Origin: Magnetospira sp. QH-2
GTDB lineage: Bacteria > Pseudomonadota > Alphaproteobacteria > Rhodospirillales > Magnetospiraceae
DNA: 64,000 nucleotides
Assembly (NCBI RefSeq): GCF_000968135.1
Contig: NZ_FO538765.1
Coordinates: forward strand, 124,001 to 188,000
Direction: 5' to 3'
Shown here: positions 18,416 to 26,828 of the stretch, in pieces
How the letters are laid out: every line of letters starts with the position of its first letter
Position numbering within the stretch: position 1 is the first letter of the stretch
The notes under the pieces: model-generated
What the model was told of the DNA's origin: nothing
The model's database searches: none
What the model saw: only the letters and a program-made list of their open reading frames with translations
Position numbers and translations under genes: made by a program

Positions 18416-19413
18416 CAGAAGTTTTCGTTTTCGACTTCCAGGTAAATAAAGCTAAGAGTCCGCCCCAATTGGTCAAAACCGTACCAATGTTGGTATGCCG
18501 AGAGTTCCGACAGAACCTTGTCGCGCATTTCGAAATCGGCCTCCCCTGCTTCGTAGTATTTGGTGACAGCGCTTCGCATGGTTGAAACGAGAGACAGGAA
18601 ATTCTCGACCATTTCCCGCCCGCCGGTGTTTCCATGCCCGGGGATATAGTGCTTGATGTTTGGGCGTTCCAACACAATCCGAACCGCCTCCTCAATCCCG
18701 GCAAATGAGCTTTCGTGCGGTCGGTTGCCAAATGCCCGTCGGTTCATCACCACATCTCCAAGGAACAGCGTCTGTTCGCCTGGAATCTCGATCATAATGT
18801 CGGAGTCCGTATGCGCGTGGTCGACGGGATAGAGAATGTTGAACGCCTCGCCCCCCAACCGCAGAGTCTCTCCACCAACCAGCGTTTGGTCAGGCCGGAC
18901 AATTTCCGTACCCGCCATGGCGACCGGCGCCATGCCCTTAAACAAGCTCAGCCACTCTTGGTCCGCCCCGTCGTGTATGCGCTTGATGGCATTTTCGTGC
19001 GCATAGATGGGCACAAGGGGATAGGCCTTGCGGATCGCGTGATTGCCAAACCAGTGGTCCCCATGAACATGCGTGTTGATCACCGCGACGACGGGTTTGG
19101 TGGTGACGGATTTGATGTGATCCAACAGGATTTCGCCAACGCCGGTGCTGCTACCGGGGTCGATCACCACCACGCCGGATGGCGTCACCACGAAACCTGG
19201 GTTGTTGATGAACGCCTTGTTTTCGTTGGTCGGCAGCGACACCATGCCATGGATCACGTAGACTGACTCCGTCACGTTCACCAACGGCATTTTCTTTACT
19301 TCGGTTGCCGAGATTTGCACATCGTGGGCCGGCGAGGGTTTGGACAACAGGCCCGTCAAAACCACCGCGATGCAGGCATAGATAAAACCCTTGAATGTCG
19401 TCTTGGAAAACAA
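18415..19413 (-). CDS. Metallo-beta-lactamase-fold hydrolase, exported
   Basis: A 332-residue protein with an N-terminal hydrophobic segment and likely signal cleavage after K-P-S-P-A-H. The zinc signature T-H-V-H-G-D-H-W-F-G-N-H is present, with later ligands in D-H-A-H-T-D-S-D and P-G-H-G-N-T-G and the L-F-L-G-D-V-V strand. Close relatives are often annotated SoxH-like or quinoprotein relay metallohydrolases; the substrate cannot be read here. The C-terminal codons (V-E-N-E-N-F) run up to the R3 repeat end, so the native C-terminus may have been altered. Confidence 0.75.
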   Translation of the reverse strand: MFSKTTFKGFIYACIAVVLTGLLSKPSPAHDVQISATEVKKMPLVNVTESVYVIHGMVSLPTNENKAFINNPGFVVTPSGVVVIDPGSSTGVGEILLDHIKSVTTKPVVAVINTHVHGDHWFGNHAIRKAYPLVPIYAHENAIKRIHDGADQEWLSLFKGMAPVAMAGTEIVRPDQTLVGGETLRLGGEAFNILYPVDHAHTDSDIMIEIPGEQTLFLGDVVMNRRAFGNRPHESSFAGIEEAVRIVLERPNIKHYIPGHGNTGGREMVENFLSLVSTMRSAVTKYYEAGEADFEMRDKVLSELSAYQHWYGFDQLGRTLSFIYLEVENENF

Positions 19414-19602
19414 ATTACATCCCCCAGCCTATAGGTGTTTCTGTCAACAATCGCGAATGAGCAGCGACGCTCATGGAATCAATTTGTACAAGGGCGGTTT
19501 CCCGTTGGACAAACAGAATATGAAAGCTATCGTCGGCAACAGTTGGCTCGCAAGGGCGAAAACAGTCCTGCGGCTTTGGTCAGTATCATTTCTGGAAGTG
19601 AC

Positions 19603-20601
19603 ATGGATCCGTTAACCCAAGGGGCGATCGGCGCAGCCCTACCCTTGTCAACACGCTCGGCAGGCCGTGAAAAACTGGCCGGTATCGTCGGATTCATGGC
19701 CGGTATGGCGGCGGATTTGGATGTTCTCATTCGATCATCCTCCGACAGCTTGTTGTTTTTGGAATACCATCGCCAGTTCACTCATTCATTGGCGTTCATC
19801 CCGGTGGGTAGTCTGGGCGTCGCCCTGTTGCTCTATATGCTGTTTCGAAAATGGATCGGGCCGAATTTCTGGCTCATCTGGATGTTCAGTGCGCTGGGGT
19901 ATGCGACGCACGGCCTGTTGGACGCCGCAACGTCATATGGCACCCAGCTTCTCTGGCCCTTCAGCGACACACGCTTTGCCGCCAGCATCATTTCCATTGT
20001 CGATCCCTTGTTCACCGGTCCCGTTTTTCTGCTGGTGATCGTTTCTGTTCTCAGCAAGAAAAACCTGTGGGCCCGGGCGGCGATGGTCTGGGCGCTGGCC
20101 TACCTGGGGGTCGGCGCCTACCAGAATCTGGCAGCGACAGCCCTGGCGGAACAGGTGGCCGAGCAGCGCGGGCATCGGCCCGTCCGTCTGGAAGTCAAGC
20201 CGACCTTCGGCAACCTGGTTGTCTGGAAAAGCATTTACGAAGCGGATGGCCGCTTTTATGTGGATGGCATCCGCCCAAATCCGAAACCAGCGACCTATCC
20301 CGGTACATCCATCCTCAAACTGGATGTCGATCGGGATTTTCCCTGGCTCGACAAATCATCGCGACAGGCGCGGGATATTGAGCGCTTTGCTTGGTTCAGC
20401 GACAATTTTCTCGCCAAGGCCGAAAACGACAGCATGAGAATCATCGATATGCGGTATTCGTTTTTGCCCACCGAGATTGCCCCGCTTTGGTCCATTCGGT
20501 TGGACAAAAGCGCGCCCGTTGATGCCCATGCGCAATACGAATCACATAGAGCGAATGCGCGTGAAAGCTTGGACAAGCTGATGGGGATGATATTCCAATG
20601 A
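19603..20601 (+). CDS. DUF457/YdjM-type inner-membrane metal-dependent hydrolase
   Basis: A 332-residue protein beginning M-D-P-L-T-Q-G-A-I-G-A-A-L, the family's N-terminal signature. Histidines in E-Y-H-R-Q-F-T-H-S-L and T-H-G-L-L-D-A-A-T-S-Y-G-T are the presumed metal ligands. Four to five transmembrane helices occupy residues about 20-190; the remaining C-terminal part is soluble. The frame is open upstream to 19435, but the family signature begins at the ATG at 19603 (preceded by GGAAG). Function of the family is not established. Confidence 0.75.
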   Translation: MDPLTQGAIGAALPLSTRSAGREKLAGIVGFMAGMAADLDVLIRSSSDSLLFLEYHRQFTHSLAFIPVGSLGVALLLYMLFRKWIGPNFWLIWMFSALGYATHGLLDAATSYGTQLLWPFSDTRFAASIISIVDPLFTGPVFLLVIVSVLSKKNLWARAAMVWALAYLGVGAYQNLAATALAEQVAEQRGHRPVRLEVKPTFGNLVVWKSIYEADGRFYVDGIRPNPKPATYPGTSILKLDVDRDFPWLDKSSRQARDIERFAWFSDNFLAKAENDSMRIIDMRYSFLPTEIAPLWSIRLDKSAPVDAHAQYESHRANARESLDKLMGMIFQ

Positions 20602-20701
20602 GCCATGTCGCCCGGCCACAAACCGGACTCGCGTGAGATGGAAATGAAGGTCCGGTTCTTGACGGGGGCAGGCACCGAGAAGCAGGTCGATTCCATGATC
20701 C

Positions 20702-21616
20702 TCACGCGTTCATGACGCGTCCACGATCTTCGGCGTACTGGTTCAGCGCGGCAACCAACAGGGCCAAGGTCTCCTGGCCCATGGGGACCAGGGGAAGCCG
20801 CAAGGTGTCTCCGACCCATGCCCGAAGGGCCATGGCCGCCTTGACCGGTGCGGGACTGCTTTCAATAAACAAGGCCCTGGCAAAGGGTGTCAAGATCTCG
20901 TGGAGTGCCAGGGCGCGCTGATGGTCCCCGCTCTGCCAGGCTTGGTAAAGGGCGACGCAGATCTCTGGATCGAAATTGGCAAGCACGCTGGTCAATCCGC
21001 TGGCCCCCAGGGCATAAAACGGCAGCGCCAGCCCGTCATCGCCGCAATGAATGGCGAACGAAGGGCCGCAGGCTGCCCGAAGCGCGGTCACCCGGGCCGG
21101 GTCCCCCCCCGCTTCCTTGAGGGCGACGATGTTGGTGCGGGACTGGCAGAGTTCCGCGGCGGTTTCGGGTTCGATGGCAATCCCGGCGCGACCCGGCACG
21201 CTGTAGAGCACATTGTCTACCGCGGCGCAGTCTGCGATCGCCTGAAAATGTGCCACCAACCCCCTTTGCGATGGCTTGTTGTAGTAGGGGGTGACCAGCA
21301 GGACGCCATCCACGCCGACATCCGCCGCGCGCCGGGTGGCCTTGACGGCCTTATCCGTGGCATTCGATCCGGTTCCCGCGAGGACATAGGCTTGGCCGTC
21401 GACCCGCTTGACCGTCCGCTCGATCAGCGACACTGCTTCATCTTCGGACAATGTTGCCGCTTCTCCGGTGGTTCCCACCGGTAGCAAACCCGAGATGCCC
21501 GCCTGTAATTGCCGGTCGATGAGGGCGTCGAACGCCGACCAATCGATGTCGCCCCGGTCGGTGAATGGCGTGACAAGGGCGGTGAAAACACCGTCGAGCC
21601 GTCTTTGTTCGGGCAT
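20702..21616 (-). CDS. DapA-family (dihydrodipicolinate synthase/N-acetylneuraminate lyase) aldolase
   Basis: A 304-residue TIM-barrel enzyme. G-T-T-G-E is the pyruvate-binding loop, the catalytic Tyr is in L-Y-S-V-P-G-R, and the Schiff-base Lys is in I-V-A-L-K-E-A-G-G-D. V-T-P-Y-Y-N-K-P-S is as in true DapA. Because it sits in a gene cluster with amino-acid oxidase subunits, an aldehyde dehydrogenase and a transporter, a catabolic role (deaminase, lyase or condensing enzyme) is as likely as lysine synthesis, so no symbol is given. It is the last gene of the leftward arm. Confidence 0.82.
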   Translation of the reverse strand: MPEQRRLDGVFTALVTPFTDRGDIDWSAFDALIDRQLQAGISGLLPVGTTGEAATLSEDEAVSLIERTVKRVDGQAYVLAGTGSNATDKAVKATRRAADVGVDGVLLVTPYYNKPSQRGLVAHFQAIADCAAVDNVLYSVPGRAGIAIEPETAAELCQSRTNIVALKEAGGDPARVTALRAACGPSFAIHCGDDGLALPFYALGASGLTSVLANFDPEICVALYQAWQSGDHQRALALHEILTPFARALFIESSPAPVKAAMALRAWVGDTLRLPLVPMGQETLALLVAALNQYAEDRGRVMNA

Positions 21617-21640
21617 GGGAAACTCCTTGAGCTGTATTGA

Positions 21641-22360
21641 CTAGGGCAGCATATGGACCGGGGCGTAGTATCCGTTCGGTCGGCCGATGAGCCACTGCGC
21701 GGCCCGCACCGCACCCATGGCATAGGCCGCGCGCGAATGAACCGTAAGGGTGAGATCAATGGTGGCGGCGCCATAGGCCAAGGTGACCCTGTTCACGCCG
21801 GGCGTATCGCCGATTCTTTGGATGTCCTGAGTGATATGCCGCTCTGACCCATCTAATTCCTTGATGGATTCAAAAAGCGTTGTCATGCGCTGGGTCGTTC
21901 CCGAGGCCAGTTTCTTTTTTCGCGCGTTATAGATCTCTCCCACGGTTACCGCTGCGTCAGGCAGACCGGCGACTAGATCGCTCGCGGCCTTGAGGAAGTC
22001 TTCAAATCCATGGGTGAAATTGGTGCCGACGAGGATCGGGCGGACGGCGCCTTCGGCGGTTAATCGGTCGGCCTGTTCGGCTGTAAATCCGGTTGTGCCG
22101 ACAACCAGGGGCGTTGCCATTCCCCCTAGCCGGTCGAGAAGCGCCATGGTCGCCGCGGGAGTCGAAAAATCGATCACCGCGTCGCATTTCTCCAGTTGGG
22201 CGCCTGCCAGGTCATCGCCTTTTCCGTCTTTTGCCGATTGCGCCGAGACAATGGGAATCACCTGCCATTTCGATCCCGGTTTCCGCATCAGCGCGACGAG
22301 TTCCCGCCCCACCTTGCCGGAGGCACCGACCACGGCCAAGATTGTGTCTTGCCCGGCCAT
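21641..22360 (-). CDS. DapB-family reductase, divergent
   Basis: A 239-residue Rossmann-fold protein starting with G-A-S-G-K-V-G-R-E-L-V. V-V-G-T-T-G-F matches the DapB nucleotide segment. The DapB catalytic segment normally reads E-x-H-H-x-x-K-x-D-x-P-S-G-T; here it is E-I-Y-N-A-R-K-K-K-L-A-S-G-T, with both histidines replaced but the second lysine and S-G-T kept. This argues for a changed substrate rather than standard dihydrodipicolinate reduction. It abuts the aldehyde dehydrogenase stop upstream (no gap). Confidence 0.78.
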   Translation of the reverse strand: MAGQDTILAVVGASGKVGRELVALMRKPGSKWQVIPIVSAQSAKDGKGDDLAGAQLEKCDAVIDFSTPAATMALLDRLGGMATPLVVGTTGFTAEQADRLTAEGAVRPILVGTNFTHGFEDFLKAASDLVAGLPDAAVTVGEIYNARKKKLASGTTQRMTTLFESIKELDGSERHITQDIQRIGDTPGVNRVTLAYGAATIDLTLTVHSRAAYAMGAVRAAQWLIGRPNGYYAPVHMLP

Positions 22361-23764
22361 TTAATCGATCACCACTTTGGTTTCCGACATTTCCCGGATC
22401 GCAATGCGGACGCCCTCGCGCCCGAGCCCGGACCCCTTCACGCCGCCGAAGGGTACATGCTCGGCGCGGAAGTCCGGGCCCTCGTTGACCATGACACCAC
22501 CGACCCGCAGGCCCCGAGCCAGCTTGCGGATCTGATCATGGCTGTTGCTGTAGATGCCGGCCTGTAGTCCATAGTCGCTGGCATTGATCTCGGCCATGGC
22601 GGCATTGAGATCGGTAAAGCCGCGCAGGGCCAGAACCGGTCCGAAGGTTTCCGTCTTCAGCAATCGCGTGTTCGGGTCCAGTCGGTCGATCACCGTTGGC
22701 GCGACCATGGTGCCGGTCCGCGTTCCGCCAGCGAGGATCCGGGCGCCCCGGTGGGTGGCTTCCTCCAGGCGGTCCATCACTTCTTGTGCCGCCGCCTCGT
22801 CGATCACCGGGCCCATGTGGGTGGCTGGTTCCGCCGGATCACCGAGGGAGGTTGCCTCGACCAGCGGCATCAGCCGGTCCAGGAACGATTTACGAACAGA
22901 CTCGTGGATATACAGCTTCTTGACCGCCGCGCAGCTTTGTCCGGCGATCTCGAAACGCTGCAACACGGCGGTTTTGGCCGCGGCGTCCAGATCCGCGTCA
23001 GGCAGTACGAATAAGGGATCGTTACCACCCAATTCCATCAGACACCGGACCAACCCGCTGGCCTGTTTCAATGCCAACCCGCCTGCCGGGCCGCCGGTAA
23101 AGCTCAATAGGTCGATGGGCGCGCGGACCAGGGACAAGGCGCATTCCGCCCCGCCGTGAACGATCTGGACCAATCCCTTCGGCGCTCCGGCCTCCTGGCA
23201 CAGATCGACCAGGTGCTGAGCCGCAAGGGGCGCTTTGGGCGAGGGTTTGACGATCACGGCATTGCCTGCCGCAAGGGCGGGGCCGAGCTTGTGGCACAAC
23301 AGATTGACCGGATAGTTGAACGGAGTGATTGCCGCGACGACCCCGGTGGGGACATAGGTCACCACGGCCTGGCGATCCACGCCCTGTGCCACCACCCCGC
23401 AATGAAGAACCTCGCCATCCAGGAAGGTTGTTGCGTCCCCGGACAGCCGAAGGGTGTTTCCGGCTCGGATGATTTCCCGCAGGGCCTCGGTGATCGTCTT
23501 GCCGACCTCGGCGCAGACCGTCGCTGCCAGTATTTCCCGGTCCCGGGCGACCAGTGCGACGATCTTCTCGATCAAGGACCTGCGCTGGTAGGGGGTCGAA
23601 AACCGGAATTCTTCGGCGGCGCGCCGGGCCATAGCGACTTTTTCGTTGATCTCGCTCGGATCCGCCGAACACAGTTCGCCGACGGAGGCACCGGTAAACG
23701 GGTTGAAAACCTGAAAGGTTTCGGTGTCGGTCGGGGCAGGCATGGCAATTCTCTGGGACATCAT
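22361..23764 (-). CDS. NAD(P)-dependent aldehyde dehydrogenase
   Basis: About 467 residues. Motifs: I-T-P-F-N-Y-P-V-N, K-P-S-P-K-A-P, F-T-G-G, the general base in M-E-L-G-G-N-D-P, the catalytic Cys in G-Q-S-C, and E-T-F-G-P-V-L. The N-D-P-L-F-V-L-P-D-A-D block resembles the lactaldehyde/phosphonoacetaldehyde dehydrogenase branch. I chose the ATG at 23764, two bases after the stop of the upstream gene; starts at 23791 or 23803 would overlap it and add up to 13 residues. Confidence 0.85.
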   Translation of the reverse strand: MMSQRIAMPAPTDTETFQVFNPFTGASVGELCSADPSEINEKVAMARRAAEEFRFSTPYQRRSLIEKIVALVARDREILAATVCAEVGKTITEALREIIRAGNTLRLSGDATTFLDGEVLHCGVVAQGVDRQAVVTYVPTGVVAAITPFNYPVNLLCHKLGPALAAGNAVIVKPSPKAPLAAQHLVDLCQEAGAPKGLVQIVHGGAECALSLVRAPIDLLSFTGGPAGGLALKQASGLVRCLMELGGNDPLFVLPDADLDAAAKTAVLQRFEIAGQSCAAVKKLYIHESVRKSFLDRLMPLVEATSLGDPAEPATHMGPVIDEAAAQEVMDRLEEATHRGARILAGGTRTGTMVAPTVIDRLDPNTRLLKTETFGPVLALRGFTDLNAAMAEINASDYGLQAGIYSNSHDQIRKLARGLRVGGVMVNEGPDFRAEHVPFGGVKGSGLGREGVRIAIREMSETKVVID

Positions 23765-23765
23765 T

Positions 23766-25085
23766 TCAAGGGCTTTCGTTTTCAGGGGCATGCTCTGATT
23801 CATCGACGGCCTTGATCAAGGCCTGCACGGAGAGGGGGCTGACCGGCCAGCGGGGTCGTCCGATGGTCGAGGTGTCTGAGAAGGGAGAGTCGCTGGTCAG
23901 TCGCCGCACCCATTCGGCGCAGAAGCGCCCTTGGCAGGCCCCCATGGCAAAACGACCGAGCAGGCGAAGTTCTCTGTCGGTGGCTGTTCCCAGCGCGCGC
24001 AGGTCTCCCAAGGTCCGGTTCTCGCAGCGGCAAAGGACGGTGTCATCCGGCATGCGATCGAGATCAAATGGATCCGGATGATCGTAAACGGCCCGCAGAC
24101 GGGTTTGGGCCCGGCGTTGACGGTCCAAGGTATTGCCTGGCTCCCGAACGACCTCCGCGCCGGTCAAATGGGCGGCCAATTCGTGGCCCACGCGTAATCC
24201 GTCCGCTGCTGCCGCGCGGGCTCCCAATAGTTCCCGGCAATCGCCCGTGGATCGGACGGGAATGCTCAAGGCCGAATCGAGGCCAAAGGTGTTTTCCCGC
24301 AATCCGTCATGCAGCCCCAGCAGGTCGGACTCGAGGATTCGGGTCCGACCGTGCCTGTCCTCGACAATCACCTTGAGAGAGGACGAGGAGCCTCGGCCCT
24401 CGATACGAGACACATGACGTCCCGACAAAAGAGGAACCCGCGCCGCCATCAAGATTCGCATATAGGTCATGGCCTCGAACAGGTATTCCCTGGGCAGACC
24501 GAGGGCTTGCAGGGGGTGGCGGAACGGTTGTGCCGCCTCAATAATCGCCAAAGGCGGGTTTCCAGCCTTGGCCAAACCGGCACCGACGGCCAGCATCATG
24601 GGCCCGGTTCCAGCCAGGACAATCCTGCCAAGGGGCGCCCGACCGGTGGATTTGAGCTGGCTTTGAATGCCGCCGACCGTCATCACGCCGGGCAAGGTCC
24701 AACCCGGTCGTGGTGTGACCCGCTCCACGGCGCCCGTGGCCAGGACCAATGCGGCGGGGCAGATCATCCTGTTCGCCCCTTCTTCGCGACCGGTGATCAA
24801 GGCCATGCCACGCTGGTCGATCCCCATGAAACGGGTCGTGCACCGGACCGCGATCCGCTCTTTCTGAGCCTCATACCGCGCCACGATCCGCGCCCAACGC
24901 CGTTGGTGATCCGCCAGCATGGACAAGGATTCGGCGCCGGGGTTTGGCGCCCGGTGAATGTTGCCGCCAAGAGCCGATGTCCGATCAATGAGACGGACTC
25001 TGACTCCCCCTTCCGCCAGGGCCGTTGCGGCGGAAAGACCGGATAGGCCGCCACCCACCACGAGAACCTCGGACTCAGACCTCAT
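23766..25085 (-). CDS. FAD-dependent oxidase/dehydrogenase subunit, HcnB/OoxA-like
   Basis: About 439 residues. The N-terminal FAD motif is V-V-G-G-G-L-S-G-L-S-A; a second nucleotide motif L-A-G-T-G-P-M-M-L-A lies near residue 155. The C-terminus has a BFD-like [2Fe-2S] site: C-R-C-E-N followed by G-A-C-Q-G-R-F-C. This layout is that of the alpha/B subunit of heterotrimeric amino-acid or opine dehydrogenases (HcnABC, OoxAB, D-hydroxyproline dehydrogenase). The ATG at 25085 overlaps the small ferredoxin gene by 11 bases, consistent with one complex. Confidence 0.82.
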   Translation of the reverse strand: MRSESEVLVVGGGLSGLSAATALAEGGVRVRLIDRTSALGGNIHRAPNPGAESLSMLADHQRRWARIVARYEAQKERIAVRCTTRFMGIDQRGMALITGREEGANRMICPAALVLATGAVERVTPRPGWTLPGVMTVGGIQSQLKSTGRAPLGRIVLAGTGPMMLAVGAGLAKAGNPPLAIIEAAQPFRHPLQALGLPREYLFEAMTYMRILMAARVPLLSGRHVSRIEGRGSSSSLKVIVEDRHGRTRILESDLLGLHDGLRENTFGLDSALSIPVRSTGDCRELLGARAAAADGLRVGHELAAHLTGAEVVREPGNTLDRQRRAQTRLRAVYDHPDPFDLDRMPDDTVLCRCENRTLGDLRALGTATDRELRLLGRFAMGACQGRFCAEWVRRLTSDSPFSDTSTIGRPRWPVSPLSVQALIKAVDESEHAPENESP

Positions 25086-25350
25086 CGGTTCCTCCCCGAT
25101 CAGGCGGCATATCAACGGACTGGAACCGCAGATCGTTCCCGCACAGGGTCAAGCAGGCTTCGGTCAAGCCTCCTTCTCCGTCCCGAATCAGGCAACTCTG
25201 GCATTGTCCGATCCCGCAGAACACGGATTGTGGCTTGCCGGCCAGGCTTGGCCCGAAAGCGCGGATGCCCGAACGCATGAGAGCCGTTGCCACGGTGTCC
25301 CCGGGCTGAAAGGGAACGGCCTGCCCATTCCAGTAGATGCTGGATGTCAT
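25075..25350 (-). CDS. [2Fe-2S] subunit, HcnA/OoxX-like
   Basis: A 91-residue protein with C-G-I-G-Q-C-Q-S-C and a fourth cysteine in T-L-C, the plant-type ferredoxin pattern, and an N-terminal I-Y-W-N-G-Q-A-V stretch found in HcnA-type proteins. It lies between the two flavoprotein subunits with overlaps at both ends (ATGA with the upstream gene), as in hcnABC-type operons. Confidence 0.85.
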   Translation of the reverse strand: MTSSIYWNGQAVPFQPGDTVATALMRSGIRAFGPSLAGKPQSVFCGIGQCQSCLIRDGEGGLTEACLTLCGNDLRFQSVDMPPDRGGTDEV

Positions 25351-26492
25351 GACGCCATCCTCCCTTCTCGGAATCGGTTCGGGGACAAGGACTGCAGATC
25401 CTCCGACACGGCCTGCCCGGCGATCATCGCGGCAATCTCCCGACCGACGAGCGGGCACAGACAAATGCCATCGCCTTCGAAGCCTGTTGCGACAATGACT
25501 CTGGGAGCCTTGTCCAGAGGCCCGACAATGGGTATGCCGTCATCGACCGCGGCACGAACACCGGCGAACACGCGGATAATCCGCAGGTGGGTCAGGGCCG
25601 GGTAACAGTTCGCCGCATGGGTCAACAGGCGCTGAACTGTCTTGAAATCGGTTCGGCTCGGATCGCCGTCGTTTTCCCGCGTGCTCCCGACCAGCAATTG
25701 CCCGCTGGCCAAGGGGGCGATGACAATCGGCGGATTGGGTAATGTCGCTTGGCGTTTGTTTTTGTTGAGCAAATAGGCTCCGGCCATCAACTCGCCCGCC
25801 AAAGGGACCGGCAGCCGGTCTCGTTCGGTCACGATGAGCTGTCCCGACCGAGGCGTGATGGGCAGCGCCGGGATCAGGCTCTTGGCTCCGCCCCCGGTGG
25901 CCAGCACCATGTATGGGGCCTCCAGATCCCCCTGGTCGGTATGGGCCAGAACGCTGTTTCCGGTCGCGCCGACCTCCAAGACCTTGCAGGGCCAGAAGGT
26001 ATCCAGCGGCCGGGCTCGGAGGAAAGCGTTGACGGCCGCATAGCCGAGCATATGCCCCTCGCCGGAAATCTCCAGGACCCGATGAACGATGGGGCCAATC
26101 CCGGGCATGGGCGAGAGACCCTGCCGGTCGGCGAGCACGGTGACCTGATCACCCAGATCGGCCAGCCTGTGGCTGACATCGTCAAGAGCCTGATCTTCCT
26201 GCGGCGACGTGCTGAAATAGTATGAGGGGCGCTTTGCGAATATACCGGACAAAGGCCCGGACTCCTGGGCCAAACCATGGCAATAACGCAAGGACTCCAG
26301 CCCGAGCCGGGTCATTGGGCCCGGTCTTTTGCTGCAAACGGAAACCGCGCCGTCCGCAGCTCCCGAGGCCGCGGCCGCGGGTCCGACGGCATCCACAACC
26401 GCCACCTTCATGCCCTTGGCTGAAAGGTGATAGGCTACCGAAGCGCCGATGACTCCGGCTCCTGCGACTATGACATCGTACTGGTTGGACAT
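25347..26492 (-). CDS. FAD-dependent D-amino-acid/opine dehydrogenase subunit, HcnC/OoxB-like
   Basis: A 381-residue DAO-fold flavoprotein: V-A-G-A-G-V-I-G-A-S-V-A-Y-H-L at the N-terminus, a R-S-G-Q-L-I-V-T-E segment in the middle, and G-F-E-G-D-G-I-C-L-C-P near the C-terminus. It is expected to hold the substrate site of the three-part oxidase. The ATG at 26492 gives family length. It is the first gene of the leftward arm, so its promoter lies in 26493-26828. Confidence 0.82.
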   Translation of the reverse strand: MSNQYDVIVAGAGVIGASVAYHLSAKGMKVAVVDAVGPAAAASGAADGAVSVCSKRPGPMTRLGLESLRYCHGLAQESGPLSGIFAKRPSYYFSTSPQEDQALDDVSHRLADLGDQVTVLADRQGLSPMPGIGPIVHRVLEISGEGHMLGYAAVNAFLRARPLDTFWPCKVLEVGATGNSVLAHTDQGDLEAPYMVLATGGGAKSLIPALPITPRSGQLIVTERDRLPVPLAGELMAGAYLLNKNKRQATLPNPPIVIAPLASGQLLVGSTRENDGDPSRTDFKTVQRLLTHAANCYPALTHLRIIRVFAGVRAAVDDGIPIVGPLDKAPRVIVATGFEGDGICLCPLVGREIAAMIAGQAVSEDLQSLSPNRFREGRMAS

Positions 26493-26828
26493 GGCGACCA
26501 CGGGTCGGTGTTGCGGACTGAACGTCACTCCGATCAGCCCCAAGGGTATCGTCGAGTCGAAGCCCCCGCGATACAAAGGTTGGACCCGATAATGCAAAAA
26601 TTATTGCAGCTTGAGGGAGGTGCAACGCCAGATACCGAGCAAGGTTTCCTAGAGTTACAAATATGTTTGTAAAGTTAGCGCGTCTTATTGCATTGCCAAC
26701 TCGCTGTAAAACAGGCTCGATTACACAGTGTTGCATATTCAGGAGGGCGGTTTCTCGGCGTTCCATATCAGGCGCTTCGTTCCAGCCCGCCGAACAAAAC
26801 AACGACACGAACATATTGGGAGGATTTG
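26493..26828. promoter_or_regulatory. Divergent control region between the two arms of the catabolic locus
   Basis: This 336-base region separates leftward hcnC-like from the rightward transporter genes and holds no gene. TGCAA/TTGCA half-sites recur: 26593-26597, 26604-26608 and 26621-26625, with further TTGCA copies near 26691 and 26733. The first pair forms an inverted repeat with a 6-base spacer, the second and third one with a 12-base spacer. A LysR-type regulator is encoded at 30483-31409 and is the natural candidate to bind here. GGGAGGA just before 26829 is the ribosome-binding site. Confidence 0.5.

Noticed and set aside
20702-22360. dapA and dapB as the lysine biosynthesis genes
   Set aside because: Not excluded for dapA, but the DapB catalytic residues are changed and the operon is catabolic in make-up, so the symbols were withheld.
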